Shown here one piece after another: positions 38,267-51,214 of a stretch of DNA of 64,000 bases; position 1 is the first letter of the stretch, and each line of letters opens with the position of its first letter. A program made the position numbers and the translations under genes. The notes below the pieces were generated by a model. That model had not been told where the DNA came from, made no database searches, and was given only the letters and a program-made list of their open reading frames with translations. Source of the stretch: Paragorgia papillata (lineage: Eukaryota; Cnidaria; Anthozoa; Scleralcyonacea; Coralliidae); NCBI GenBank assembly GCA_035771165.1, contig JAWNZC010000117.1, forward strand, positions 577,501 through 641,500, written 5' to 3'.

Positions 38267-38689
38267 GCTCCCTAATGGACGGGCGGACGGAGTGACAGAC
38301 GAACACTTGGTAGTAGTTTTGGCTCATTATGGTATTAGGGGGGAAATATTTAATTTTAATTCAAATAATTTAAAACTATTTAATTAATTTAATTAATTTA
38401 AAAAACTTAATTACAAAGTCGTCAAGAGCAATGTTCCAATAAAATATATGAGTAAATTGTGAAGAGCAGTTAGAAGCTTATTTAGATTATAAACCCAAGA
38501 ATATCTTTTGGTTCAAGGATCCAAACTTTCAAACATTTTGTGCTTAGTATGAGAGAAAACTCAGAAAAGAAGAGGCAGGCAACTTCGTACTAGTCCCTTA
38601 TTTGTAAAGCCTTTTGATCATTTGGTGTTTGTTATATAATTTTTTATATTTATCATAATTTTTTATATTCGTTTGTCATGTAATATTTC

Positions 38690-39145
38690 AGGCCGTTAAC
38701 CGAGTAATTTTCATTGTTTTCGAGTGTTTGTAAAACATGAGAGAATAATGAAAATCACAAGGCTGCAAGCCGAGTGATTTTTATTGTTTTCGAATTTTTT
38801 TACAAACACGAGAGAACATTGAAAATTACGATGTAATAGGCCGAGTGATTTTTGTTGTTCTCGAGTGTTTGCAACCTCTAGTAAAACCCGATACACGAGT
38901 TTATGAAATAGCTTCTCGATCGTCAATTATACCAGAGGGACTTGGTGATATTGGATTAGACAATGGTTTCACATTGAATTTATAATTAAGAAGTGTGGTT
39001 AATAAACGGTTCTTTGTTTGTGCCGTTTATTATCTGATTTCTTAATTATCAATTTAGTTTGCGCGACCTTCACCGGGTTTCAAAACTCGTACACATGACC
39101 GAATGTTTTTCTCTGATTGGCTAATGAGCTCATGAATTGTTAATG
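38690..39145. repeat. Dispersed repeat family, long copy
   Basis: It aligns along its length with 34267-34730, from CGAGTGTTTGTAAAACATGA to GATTGGCTAATGAGCT. Confidence 0.8.
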
Positions 39146-39324
39146 AGTTTTAAAAAATATATAAAATTTAATAAATATTAAACAATTTATAATGAAAACT
39201 GAATGGTTGAGGCACTTTAAAATGCATTTATGCCAGAATGTATGTATATAGACTTAATGATGTATATATTTCAAACTTATACAAACGTCGGTATTTTTTA
39301 TGACTGATATTTATATTTTATCTG

Positions 39325-39607
39325 TCTGTTTGTTTGTTTGTTTGTTTGTTTGTTTGTTTGTTTGTTTGTTTGGCTGGCTGGCTGGCTATTTGTTTATTTG
39401 CTTGTTTGTTTGTTTGTTTGTTTGTTTGTTTGTTGTTTGTTTGTTTGTTTGTTTGTTTGTTTGTTTGTTTGTTTGGCTGGCTGGCTGGCTATTTGTTTAT
39501 TTGCTTGTTTGTTTGTTTGTTTGTTTGTTTGTTTGTTTGTTTGTTTGTTTGTTTGTCTGTTTGCCTGTTTGTTTGTTTGTTTATTTATTTGTTTGTTTGT
39601 CTGTGTT
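39325..39607. repeat. (TTTG)n array with a higher-order repeat
   Basis: TTTG runs are twice interrupted by GGCTGGCTGGCTGGCTATTT and then GTTTATTTGCTTG, about 107 bp apart. That indicates duplication of a compound unit. Not coding. Confidence 0.9.
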
Positions 39608-40369
39608 GGGTTTTTTTGCATTGATAAAGTTTCGTCGATTTTGAGTTCATAGACAATTGAAATAAATATAGAAAGGAATCGTAGTGAAAACAAAAACTTA
39701 TTGTACTTATCGTACTTATTGAGTTATTTTTCAATTAAATTAACACTCCAAATGAAAATTTTCATATTAGCCATCACTTTAAATGCAAGTTTAGCAGTTA
39801 CGGTTTGTAAATATGTTTAAGAAAATAATGAACATGTAAATTGTATTAATTCCATTTCTGAATCGGTCGTAATTTTATTTTGTCTACCATTTTTGTTTGT
39901 GCGCATGTTATTTTTAGCCGCGTACGTACTTCCGCTCGTGTACGCAAGACAGAACTGAATTCTATTTATAGCGTCGTGCTCAGGCGTTTCTTGGTTTACG
40001 GGCAGTCCGCATTTGGGCTCACTTTGAATTTTGTATTTTTGTTCTGTGATTCGAGATTTCTCGGCGCATTTCTTTGCCTCGTCCCTGCATACCCCTCCAA
40101 CACCCACAGTCTCCGCATTTACTTCACTGGTCTTTGTCACCGACCGGAATAAATGACCACCGCTGTTTTGGATCATCATTCCATCGCTCCATCATAACCT
40201 TGACATTTGAATCATCATCCGTTTGCAGAACCAAACCTAAATCGGAAATAAAAAGGTCAAAGGGTATATTTTTTCTCTTTTAGCCAATTCCACATTTATT
40301 TTTATTTTATTTTGGACGGTGGTGTGTGTAACTAAACGTTTTATCAAAATTTCGACAGAAAGTTTCTTA

Positions 40370-41101
40370 AGGTGGCTCCAAACAGTTTCTCAGTTGAAAA
40401 GTGGAAATCACACGTTTCACACCCAAAATCTTTTACATTGATATTTTATTAGAAGAATGAAATTAAATGTCTTGTATAGAACAGCATTTTGAGAATCAGA
40501 AATTGTAACGAAAAAGTGCGTACCGTGGTTGCTATGGCAACAATGACGTTTCAAAACGGCTGCTAATTTGCGTTTTAAGAAATCTTTTAATAAAATAAAA
40601 AATGTGGGTCACCAAGGTTTTTTTGCGAATTAAACTAGTTTAAACGCAAATTAGCAGCCATTTTTAAACGTCATTGTTGCCATAGCAACCACGGTTACGC
40701 CCTTTTTCGTTACAATTTCTGATTCTCCGCGGTCCAAATATTTTACACCCAGCTACACACGTTTTGTGACCAGTAATGGCTACATACATGCAAGTGCAAA
40801 TTTTTATTAAGTACTTTCGATAAGCACTATCAAAGAAAATCATACTTTTCTAAATTAGTCATTATGCAGTGTGATATCATAAGTATGACATTTGCATATC
40901 AAACAAACCTGAATATCTCAAGAATGAAGCAAGGAAACGAAATTCTACGAAAGATGTTACGTTGTCATTTTAAGTGTTCTTTCAAATGCAATCATAAAAA
41001 ACTGGGGTGAAATTTCGCTGCATTGGCACTTTAATATACAAGATTTTAGGTCTGAAACGTGTGTTTTCCACTGTTCAAGAAACTGTATGGAGCCACCTTA
41101 A
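40370..41101. mobile_element. Foldback element of about 730 bp
   Basis: It starts TTAAGGTGGCTCCAAACAGT and ends with the inverse TGGAGCCACCTTAA. The inner arms GTTGCTATGGCAACAATGAC also pair. The right half carries an insertion related to 37770-38266 (CATTTGCATATCAAAC). Confidence 0.8.
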
Positions 41102-42253
41102 AGTGCATATGTAGGAAAAAATTCAGTTGAAATAAATTATTTTAATTAAAAAAAACTCGTGAGTTGAAATGCCAAACTTATATCCGTACAAGAGTTATTT
41201 CATGGCCTCTAGGGAGAACAGTCTTTTTATTGATATATAGAGTTGCCCTGATTAAATAAAGCTTTATTATAATTGTTTATTAGTTTTTTCAAACTTATTT
41301 TTTCACTGCTTATAACGAAGATATTGATGTGTTTATATGTAGTTCTGATTAGCTATACGGCTTTCGTACTGGTGGAAAAAAACCGTATTAGTCATATCGA
41401 GTTCTGATTGGCTAAAAAATTTTCCCGCCACTTGTGACTGTATTGTCTTGACTGAGTTGCTTGCAAGAAGTGGAAAAGGAGTGGACGAATGTATATCAGT
41501 GTTTTGCTAACTAAATTGACTGAATTATGGCCGTTTACTCTTTCAGAGAACATGATAAGGAATAGCATACGGAAAAGAACGTCGTCGTGGGTATTTCTGG
41601 CAAGAACTGAAATGTAGGAAACACGTTTTATGTTGTAAAACAATGTGTATATAGCGTCATGTGTAAATGTTGAGTTAGTTGAATGTTGTAAGCGTATTGT
41701 TGTTCAACCGCAGTATCGCTATCCTATGGCTATAGTCTATAGACAAAGTTCTAGCAGCTGCTCGTTGCTATCTTAAATATTTACTTCAAGCCTCAAACCT
41801 TATATAATAGACAATTCACATTGAAAATAATTTGTACGGTTGTTTTTTTCACCCAAAGGCCGAGCGCCGAGGTGTCTCGGCGTCAGACTCCTTTTCGTAC
41901 TTTGTTCGTTTTTTAATATAAAACTGATTACTTGAGACGTGACAGAATATCGTACCAGTCTGAAAATCTTCAAGACATTGAAACTCCTACTCGTATAGTT
42001 CACTGTGGTAAATCCTCTCGAACAAACTTGCACTGGTTTTAATTTTGTGTTTTTACGTTGTTTTCATACATTATTATATACAACTACATTAAAAACTGTC
42101 CAAATGTAAAAAAATCCAAGATGGCGGCGTTCAATTGGTTACCCGCGGTTGGCTGAAATTCCCTCTAGTATTTATATGATCTCTATGACTTCTCTGGCCT
42201 TTTTAAAGTTTTCTTTTTCCATAAAAATTTGTTGATCAGAGCAGTTGTATAAT

Positions 42254-42330
42254 AAATCTCTTATAAGATGTTTTGGTGTGTAGTATCGCTGTATATATTT
42301 ACTCGTTGTTTGTATTTTGACTCGCCTTGC

Positions 42331-42365
<35 letters not shown>

Positions 42366-42403
42366 TACAGCGATACTACACACCAAAATATCTAATAAGA
42401 TAT
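42254..42403. repeat. Foldback with TTTTGGTGTGTAGTATCGCT arms
   Basis: The arms of about 50-55 nt pair around TTTTGACTCGCCTTGCGGGCTC. Layout resembles 21408 and 61533: long arms around a short CG-containing loop. Confidence 0.8.
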
Positions 42404-43201
42404 ATGTACTAACAAAAAGAGAACCCAAATTAATTACCGGTACAGCATGCGCGCACATGCCGGCCAGCGGACTGCCTGTTTAACACTTCAATGGTTTAAC
42501 ACACGGAACTTGGCGACTATGGGACTTGTGTGTCACTTAATAATATTTTAAACGTGAAATGCAATGAAAGGCTCCTTAATTTCAGTGTACAACTAGTGTG
42601 TACAAATATGTACAAATGTGTTATATGAAAAAGACGTATCTTTTGACTATCCGCTATATGTATGTGAATTTAGGCACATCATGATTTGTATATTAATCAA
42701 AACAAAACACTGAATTGCCAAATTAGTGTGTACTGCCAGTCCAAAGTTTTGAAAACGAAATACTGAAATATATATACCAAGATGATTCTGTCAGTTATGA
42801 GTATACCACTATAGCCTGTTTGCTCTATATATATAAGAAAGGCTTTCAGTGTTAATAGAAACGTGGGTATATTTCCTGTTACAAATTCCGGCACGGGCAG
42901 TATATATTGCATTTTAATACCACCGCTGAGTTCCTTTTTTTCTCTACTGAAATTATATATATTGACTATTGTAAAACCCATCCTATACTTATAATCAGTT
43001 TTACGCACTTCACTCTGGTGTTTTGTCATCGTAACTTAAATTTTTTTGTCTAACTGTCTGCTTTATATGGCAGTTATTCGGCTTTTAAAATTGTTTTCAC
43101 GCCGTCTATACACTACTGTGTGATTCTACAGATACACTCACAGGGTAGACGGCGCAGTCACACAAACTATAATAGTCTAGTATAATAGTGTCAACACTTA
43201 C

Positions 43202-43493
43202 ATTGTTCCATGTGATTAGCAATGCGAAACTTATTCTTCGTGATCCATTTCTGATAAGGACTCCACTGACAGAAAGCGACGTACAACTTCGATCCCGTCG
43301 AGGCCATACCAGGATTCATGGTTAGAGCTTGATTTGTAAGTCTGCATTTTATAAAATTGCCATCGCGATACCACAGTTGACCCAACTCCTCGTGGTCTGC
43401 TATTGGCTTTAGAACAACGGCGTTTGTTTCCAGTTCTTTCTGAAGCACGTTACCGTTGAACGAGTTCTGGACGAAGAAGTCCCCTTTAGGAGT
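43202..43493 (-). CDS. Exon with a ricin-B-like (QxW) beta-trefoil repeat
   Basis: The acceptor is GCATTACAG and the donor CAAT|GTAAGT on the reverse strand, giving 97 codons. It starts TPKGDFFVQNSFNGNVLQ and contains GQLWYRDGNFI and SPYQKW, two QxW motifs spaced as in ricin-type lectin domains. It is one exon of a larger gene whose other exons I could not locate on either side. The lectin assignment rests on motif spacing only. Confidence 0.5.
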
Positions 43494-46400
43494 CTGTAAT
43501 GCCATTGAAAATCGTGAAAGTTATAGAAAATATCAAACTTGAAGTTAAGGCACCAACGAATATCACGTACTGTTTCGATCTTTATATTAATGCATACATT
43601 ATCTGACAAAAGGAAGATGGTTTTCTATAGTTCGGAAGTGTCACAAATATAACACAGACATCATGTGAACATTAATAACTTTTAGCCAAACCCATAATTG
43701 AATGCTTTTTGATAGACTAGGATTTTTGATTATCAATATGACTGTTCTGGATTGTTATATATACTCTGTTGTTCCTAAACATGTTTCTCCTTGAAGCTTA
43801 TAGATATAGAGTTTATTTTATTCTACAACTAAATTCAAGTTTGTACTGATTTTAAAACTGATGCATACACGTTGGCTTACATGAATACATAGTGTGTATA
43901 TTAGATTTATATTCAAATTAGCATAACCATTAAACGATGCTGTGTATAGCTGCATGGGAGGGGGTCTAAGGGTAGCCCCCGGAAACTGTAGGATCCTTGA
44001 GTTTTTTAAATGGGATTTTCTGCATTTCAATTAAGAGTATTTCAATTAAGAGTTTTATAACACCGGCCACGTTTGAACACTCGGTAGACGAAAAAGGTTA
44101 TACATTAAATTTAGGGTGAGACATTTCTGTAAACAGTTTTAGAAAAACCAAGTTAAAACTAGTACAAGTTCACGGTTAATTGTTTTAAATGATTAAGGAT
44201 TAATAATTACTATAGCTTGCTTTGATTTCTTCCGATTAATTTGTTCTAGTCCAAAGAGGGAGTGGCTAACCACTTTATATATCCACTCCCTTGAATCCCC
44301 CCTCTGGGCTAATATAACTTGTTATAATATATGTCATATTATACAGTTTTCACCGTTTAGCATACTATAGTAGTAATAATAATATATATAGACTATTTAA
44401 ATATATAGTTTTAGTTTTCCAACCAGTTTAGAGCTTCGACTTTTTGGCTTGGTCTCAGCACATTGCATGGTCTCAGTCAGACCTTTTATTATCTTTTGTA
44501 GTAACGTTGCCATAATAATAACAATATTAATTAAGCACCTTAAAGCTTCGTACAAAGAGTTCATTGTCTTACAACACACTAGTTGGTATTGTTCGACAAT
44601 TGACAGTGGAATGTCGTTCAAGAGAAGTGAGCGACCCTGTCAAATTATACTGTATATGTGTTTTCATTTAACTGGAAACATAAAGTTGTGTTCATATGTA
44701 CAATCTTGGTCTTGTGGATCGTTTTTACACGCCAGTCATACATGCATTGCCAGTGTTCTACGGCGTCACAAACGATCCATAGCCAGGTTAACTTAACCAT
44801 ATATTTGACATTGATCGCTTGAGCATATTACCTGCACTTCCCCACACATATACATTGCTTACACAAACCAGTTTTAAAAAAAAAAAAAAGATTAGTAACA
44901 TGTCCATGGTTTCACAGAGCAAAACAATCGTAAACTATTTGGACGATTTGGACAATTTAGTTGGCTGTCCTCTTCGATACATATATATCGACTAAATGAA
45001 AATGGCCGCAGAGTTTTCGTTTGTATCCGGCCACTGACATCCTGATAATGAGAACTAATCACTTCTTCTTTGACACTATAGGGACCTTACGATGCTAGGA
45101 CAACGACGGCGATTAAAACACAAAATAAGTTTTACAATTTAAAGAAGTCACGACTAACTGACTATTATACTTGATATCTGAACCTAGTTTAATGACTTCC
45201 AAAACGCCCCAGTATACTGCTAATATGATTGTAGTGTCTGTATTGAAATCAATCTTAAGCAACAGTTCTCATATTTTGGCGAGTTGACGTCGTCCTGAAG
45301 CCCTAAGTTCATGGCGTTGTATAAAGAACAAGGATGCTGTTGAGATTACTCTAGGGAGTAATAATTATTCATTCTCTTTGTTCCTCGTTTGAGTTGCCGT
45401 CGTACTTCGTAAGGTCCCTAATACACAAAAAGCGGACAAACAAAGCAAAATCGACTTTCAAATGATTGCAAATGAGCCATTATCTATTGTTCGGACTGCA
45501 AGAATTGTGGGTAATAGCGGACAAACATCAATCCTGACGTCATCACGACAGAGCGCTATTATAATTTAGAGATCAGCGCTGACAACTCGAGGCAACCATC
45601 TTGAATGAGGCCTGGCTACACAGTCAAAACTCAAAAAGCGACTCCAAATTATTATTTTTGGTACGCTACTTCGGAAACGAATACGAGACTGTCATAAAAT
45701 AAGGGGAGTCGGACGTTTGTAATCAGTACGCCAATATAAAAACACAGAGTGGCCAATATCTTGTCCGGAGAAGTGGAAATGGGACTCTTCTCAGGTCAAG
45801 ATTTAGAACACAGATAAAACACCACTTGCTATTCTCTCAGTTTGCGGTGTTTGATTTTGAAATTGCTGGACACTCCCTCCATCAAAGTCAAGTGGGTTCT
45901 TGAAACGTGCAGCTAACCGCCTTTAAGGGGGTGTTTGCATGAGGCCGTCCCGAACTCAGGCCGGACTGATTCGGGTCGGTTGTAGTGTTTTTACTATAGA
46001 TCGTTTTCATGAGTCCGGCCTGAGATTCAGTTCACGCCAGCCTAATCTCAGGTCGCCTGCTAGACCGAATTCAGAAGCCGACTTTCGCCTCTCAAACTCA
46101 ATACACGTTGTTTTAAATGAGATTGGTGTCAAATCCACGTAAAATAATGATTCTCCGGCTGTCACGAGCTGTAAGGCAATTGACACAAATCTTGGCTGAG
46201 TAACAGCGAAACCAAGCCTATATAGTTTCAAGGCCAGCCTCATGTAAACAAAAACCGAAATGCAAAATTCAGCCCGATCCGAACTCTTGCGTATTTCTAG
46301 GATTTCTATGGTGCATGCCCACAGTCTCTTCGCGTCACATGCTGCAGTCAATGCCGTCATAATCGAGCCTATCGAGGAAGCGCCAAATCCTATCAAGGTG

Positions 46401-47493
46401 TGGACACATACAGATGGGGACACGCGGCTTTTCGATTATCAGATGCAAACCATGCATGGTATGGCACGTTGCGTGTTCTCCCAAACGAAAAGCATCCGCC
46501 GATCATAGCTTTTCACTTAGATAAACTAACAGAAGTTTTGAGTCCAATTTTGAAGCACTAGTTTCATATACTATATTGCCAGCACGAAATGACTCGTAGC
46601 CCTAGTAATAAGGTAGTGAAGTTAGCACTGAGTGACAAAAAGATCAATTTTTGATAAAATTGCCTCAAAATACACGTTGCATATATTAATTAAACGGTTG
46701 AGGTCACGGAAAATCATGCTAGAAGCGAAAAATCGTGCAGCCTGCATAACTACCGTGTATATATGTTTACCGTTCTATCCATTCGCACCGGATGATCCTG
46801 TATGCCAGGAGATCAACGAGGCAAAGTTCAACAGGATGAGCCTTCGAGCACGTTTGAAACAAATTTGTTATGGGAGCAAACAAGGGTGTGTGGGTGTTTC
46901 CTTTGATGTTTATACGCAGGTGCCGTCCTTAAAGATTGCTTAAATGAACTTGAATTCTTATCGCTGTTAGCTTGTCCTTTGTCAGACTGATAAACCTAAA
47001 TCAAAATGCGATCCGACGTTACTTAAAAACTATAATTAAGAACTTGAAGGAGAAAACAGCGAACATATTAAGTCATGAGACAAGTATATATATATATATA
47101 TATATAATACCGTGCACTGATTGTCAACAATGTGAAGCAGCCAGAATTATTTGACCGTTTAATTAAACCAATTCCACAATCTTTACATTGATGGCTTAAG
47201 TACAATTTTCACGGTGTCTTGAGAAAGATGATATCAATGCCATTTTTCATTCCCAACGGGCTTTTTAAATAAAAGCTGACATATTTCTGATATTGTTTTT
47301 TCATGACTTAGCAACTATCGCGGGGATTGTGTAGAAGATAACGTAAGACAGTTGGTTGAACAAGATGAATGAAAATCAAAACTAAGTTAGCATTGCATGA
47401 ACTAGCATGCGCAAGCCGTGGAACTACTATTAGTCGTTCGCAAGAATTATTCAAAAGACACTTGAGGACTGAACAAAGCTATAGCAATAAGGC
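43494..47493. other. Stretch without a supported gene
   Basis: Contains a foldback at 45079-45421 and an element-like region near 45935-46250 (GCATGAGGC...GCCTCATG). Short open frames here are not supported by homology or splice context. Confidence 0.5.
45079..45421. mobile_element. MITE with TAGGGACCTTACGATGCTAG end
   Basis: The ends TAGGGACCTTACGA and TCGTAAGGTCCCTA are inverted. Related pieces with GCCGTCGTCGTCCTAGCTTG occur at 37500-37770 and in head-to-head arrangement around 52880-53280. Confidence 0.75.
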
Positions 47494-48003
47494 CAGTGAA
47501 CTCTCGTTATAGCGGACACCCTGGGGACCGTCATTTGGTGTCCGTAATAACGAAAGTCCGCAATAGCGGGATGCGATGAAAATATCCCGATAAAATGTCA
47601 CAACAATGTATTACTACTTTTTTGTTTTAAAATGTCCAGTTTATTTCAATTTCTAGTTGACGTTTACTGTGATACATAAGTACACAGTACAAGTCAAAAA
47701 TTTGTATTCAAATATTTTTTTTATTCCAAAACCAAAAAACAACGGTAACATGAATCAGTAACATAAATATATGTCACTCGATAAATTAAAAAGTCATTCG
47801 CCCAAGGTGTTCGTTGTAACGAGAGTAGAACAATAATGTTTGTTGGGGACCACATGAAGTGTCCGCAATTCCGTAATAGCGAGAGTTATTTCAATTCATT
47901 TCATAGTAGTTTCAATTCGGCTGGGGATTTACCAACTGTCCTTAATATAGCGGGGTGTTCGTATAATAGCGGGGTGTCCGCATTGAGGCGAGAGTTGACT
48001 GTA
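47494..48003. mobile_element. Foldback element with CAGTGAACTCTCGTTATAGC end
   Basis: The left end pairs with GCGAGAGTTGACTGTA at the right. GCGGACACC/GGTGTCCGC words recur inside. It ends about 430 bp before the DMRT start codon. Confidence 0.75.
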
Positions 48004-48270
48004 GTTGTATACTACAGTGACTTTTGTCGATCGATCAAAAAGCAAAACCCCGACTCGACAAGCGAGAGTCATCTTATTAATAAAACGACTTAAGACACGA
48101 TATCCGGTTTTCCAACTGATTTGCATGCAAATGACAGTGCTGAGGTGTTTCAGAGCACTTAACGAAAGCCGACCGCTTTGTTTCTAAACGGTTTTTTATT
48201 GAATTTGGTTGGTCGGAAACTTTTCGAATGACAATGGTAACAAAAGCGAATGTCAATCGCCAAATAGTTA

Positions 48271-48300
48271 CCAATTGAGCTCGGCCGTCCACAATAAAAG
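48271..48300 (+). promoter_or_regulatory. Possible core promoter of the DMRT gene
   Basis: CCAAT at 48271 is followed 20 bp later by CAATAAAAG, a weak TATA-like box, about 135 bp before the ATG. Position only; low certainty. Confidence 0.25.
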
Positions 48301-48432
48301 ACCCGAACGGTTTGGGAACAACCGTGATATATCTATCGTTCGCGAAGTGACAAGAGACTATACAAGCTTGTGTAAAACGTTAATTTCTCGTCGATAAAGA
48401 AAGAAGAGTCAAATCTGCTCGATCAGTAAACA

Positions 48433-48775
48433 ATGACAGAAGTTTTAACCAGTCCGGAGCTGACCGCTGAGGACAACGTCAGGACCCCGAGATGTGCCCG
48501 TTGTCGAAATCATGGAATAATTTCTTACCTAAAAGGTCACAAGCGCTACTGCCAGTGGAAAGACTGTCAGTGTTCGAAGTGTAGTCTAATCATCGAACGG
48601 CAACGTTTAATGGCAGCTCAAGTAGCGCTGAAAAGAGATTCGGAGGAGGACCGCGGTGGTAGTGTTTTAGCTTTGCCTGGCCGTTGTATGACCGTTTATG
48701 CAGGTCAGGCTACCGAAAGGTTTCTGAGTCAAAGAAAGTCACTCGAGGACCCCGTTTCACCGTCAACGGACGAAG
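48433..48775 (+). CDS. DMRTA: DMRT exon 1 with DM domain
   Basis: It runs from ATG ([16 protein letters not shown]) to the donor CGAAG|GTAAGA. It contains the whole DM domain, with the intron placed about 45 residues after it. Confidence 0.93.
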
Positions 48776-50016
48776 GTAAGACTTTAAACTTTTTGTATCT
48801 CATTTTGAATATGTAAACACTCGTGACTCGTTTGTTAGCTCAGCAATTTAAAGTAGAAGAAAAGTGTAGAATTACTTAAACATTGCCCGTTGGCAGCCGC
48901 CTGACAAACAGAAACTCGTCAGCCACTTTCCCGACACCGTGGGAAATAACAAAGACATGAAGTGTCCTAATGCCAAATAACTTCCCTCTCAGCTTCAGCA
49001 AACATTATATCACGCAATCGCTACTTTACCACCCGACAATCGTATATACACTGGCAGAGCACGAGCATGACTGTCATTGACTGGCTGGGACTAGAGCGAG
49101 ACTTTTGCTGCATTTGATAAGTCACCGTGAAATAGCTTTATTCCACTGGGTATCTGGTTATGTGAGTGTCTACTAATAGTAAAGGGAATATTGACAAGCC
49201 TGTTTACAAATTCTTCTTGTCTACTCTAGATCTTAACACCAGAATGAAAAGAGTCTAGAAAGGTTTAAGAACAACGAGCTTCATTGACCTTGCTACCTGC
49301 GTTTTTGAATTTTCGCCGACGCCACACACACAATAGTAATTTACATAGTATTACGTGCACCTTTGCCCTTTAGCTGTGTACAGTATATTATTTTAGTTTC
49401 AACGCCCCTGGATCTTGTGACCTTTTCAGTAAAACAAAGAAATGTCATAAGTTCCAATTCTCCAGATTTTATAAAGGCAGAGCGTCACCATGACGCAAAC
49501 TTGAAAAACTTCGCGGACAAATTCAAGTTTACATGATTAAAATTATCGTGAATATCACACACGTCAAAACTTAGACTAAATAGTCCGTAAGAAAACGCAC
49601 TAATGACTTACTCTTTTAACGTTTAAAGAATATTATTCCTTTCCTTTGTACACAAATATAATTTTTGTCTCGCGCAAAACTACGTTACACGTTACCTTCT
49701 ATATAGTTTCGGACAGAGTAGGCAACGTTTTCCTTTATAAAGTTTTTCCAATTAAAAGATGAACAGAATGACCTAGCTGCTCGTTGCTCGAAAGCAAATC
49801 AGTAATCAGTATAAATCAGTTTATTGCAGAATGGCACAAGACGCTAATTCCTTGTCTGTAAGGTCTATCCATGCATGGGCGTCGATAAGGTGGAAGACGG
49901 GGGACATTTTGTCTTCTTTTCATATTTTGGCTGCCGGCGACGGAATGAATATATACGGTTTTATTTTTTCAAAAAGCGTTAACCCTTTCACTCATGGCTC
50001 TCCGAGACTTCTCCCC

Positions 50017-50054
<38 letters not shown>

Positions 50055-51181
50055 AGATAAAGTTGTTCGACAACGACGATGCGCATGAAAGGGTGAACAA
50101 CAGGTCCACACCGACACAGTAACACGTTTTTGTAACTGCGCAAACGGGTTGTTGCCTTTCAATTTTCTGAAGGCGGCACTGTGTAGACACGACAGGCAAT
50201 GTCAACTTCAATGATGACTACAAAAGCATGCCCCCAAAACTATTTTCTCCATTCCAAATACTAGACCTTGGTATTTATGTCTAACGCATTGCGAACAAAA
50301 CCTGATCAATTTGATTGAGAACTCGGTTCCATATGTCAAACGTTTTCCACCGCCATATTTGTTTTACCAAACTTGTGTGCAAACATGGCAGCCATGTGTT
50401 AATTTTGTTTTGACATTTTAATTTCCCAAATGTCCCAAAGCGAAGTGCTTTGTTCCCCCCAGCGTTTTGGCGATCGGTATATTTTCGGTATAAGGTATCG
50501 TTCTACATATAATATCCACTCAGTCAGAAAACATTGTAAAATGTCTTGGGACAGAAACCGACTGACTATAGCCTGCAGCTAGACGAAACTAAAAACCGAA
50601 GTTCCCCACGCGGGAGATTTGTATAAGTATATAAAAAAACGACTGCTATCGACTCTCAACGTAGTCTGGTGGATGTGTCTCCGAACCGCAATACGAAAAA
50701 CACCACAGTACCGCGACGCGAAAATCCCAATAAATTCACTTAAATTGGGCTCAAGGCTGCATGCGCGGCCATCTGTTGAGGCATCTAGTCGTGCAGAGGG
50801 GCACAGCCCATGCAAACTGTCTTGAGAGTTGAGAAGGATTTAGGAAAGTTATGGAAATCTGATGACTGAAAAATGACATTTCGTAAATTTTCAAACCACG
50901 TTGAATCAACACGTTAACCCTTTCATTCCCAGTGGTGCATTTTGCACTTTGTATTTTTTACTCCTGACATGGTGGGAGCCTCTGTTATGCATCTTGCCGG
51001 TAATAGGTGGTCCAATTTGAATACATCAGAACAAGTAGATATATTATTATACGGTTCAACGGACCTGGACTTTTATTCTAATGCTGTTATTTTTTCAAAA
51101 GTAAGATCTTTTATAAGCCATACTAAACGTTTCTCATAAGTTAATTTGATTTTATATCAACTGCTCTAGTCAATTACTGTC

Positions 51182-51214
<33 letters not shown>

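Larger units (their letters stand above)
36156..43201. other. Intergenic region with several large foldback elements
   Basis: No convincing exon seen in 7 kb. It contains an inverted pair GCCACTAACCCCAAAAA (about 36925) and its complement (about 37440), elements at 37770-38266 and 40370-41101, a dispersed-repeat copy at 38690-39145, a TTTG array at 39325 and a foldback at 42254. Confidence 0.6.

Noticed and set aside
39817..40179. 120-codon minus-strand frame with overlapping plus-strand frame
   Set aside because: No family resemblance and no splice context; not reported as a gene.
44397..44621. 74-codon minus-strand frame with a hydrophobic segment
   Set aside because: AT-rich sequence, no homology and no promoter or splice support.
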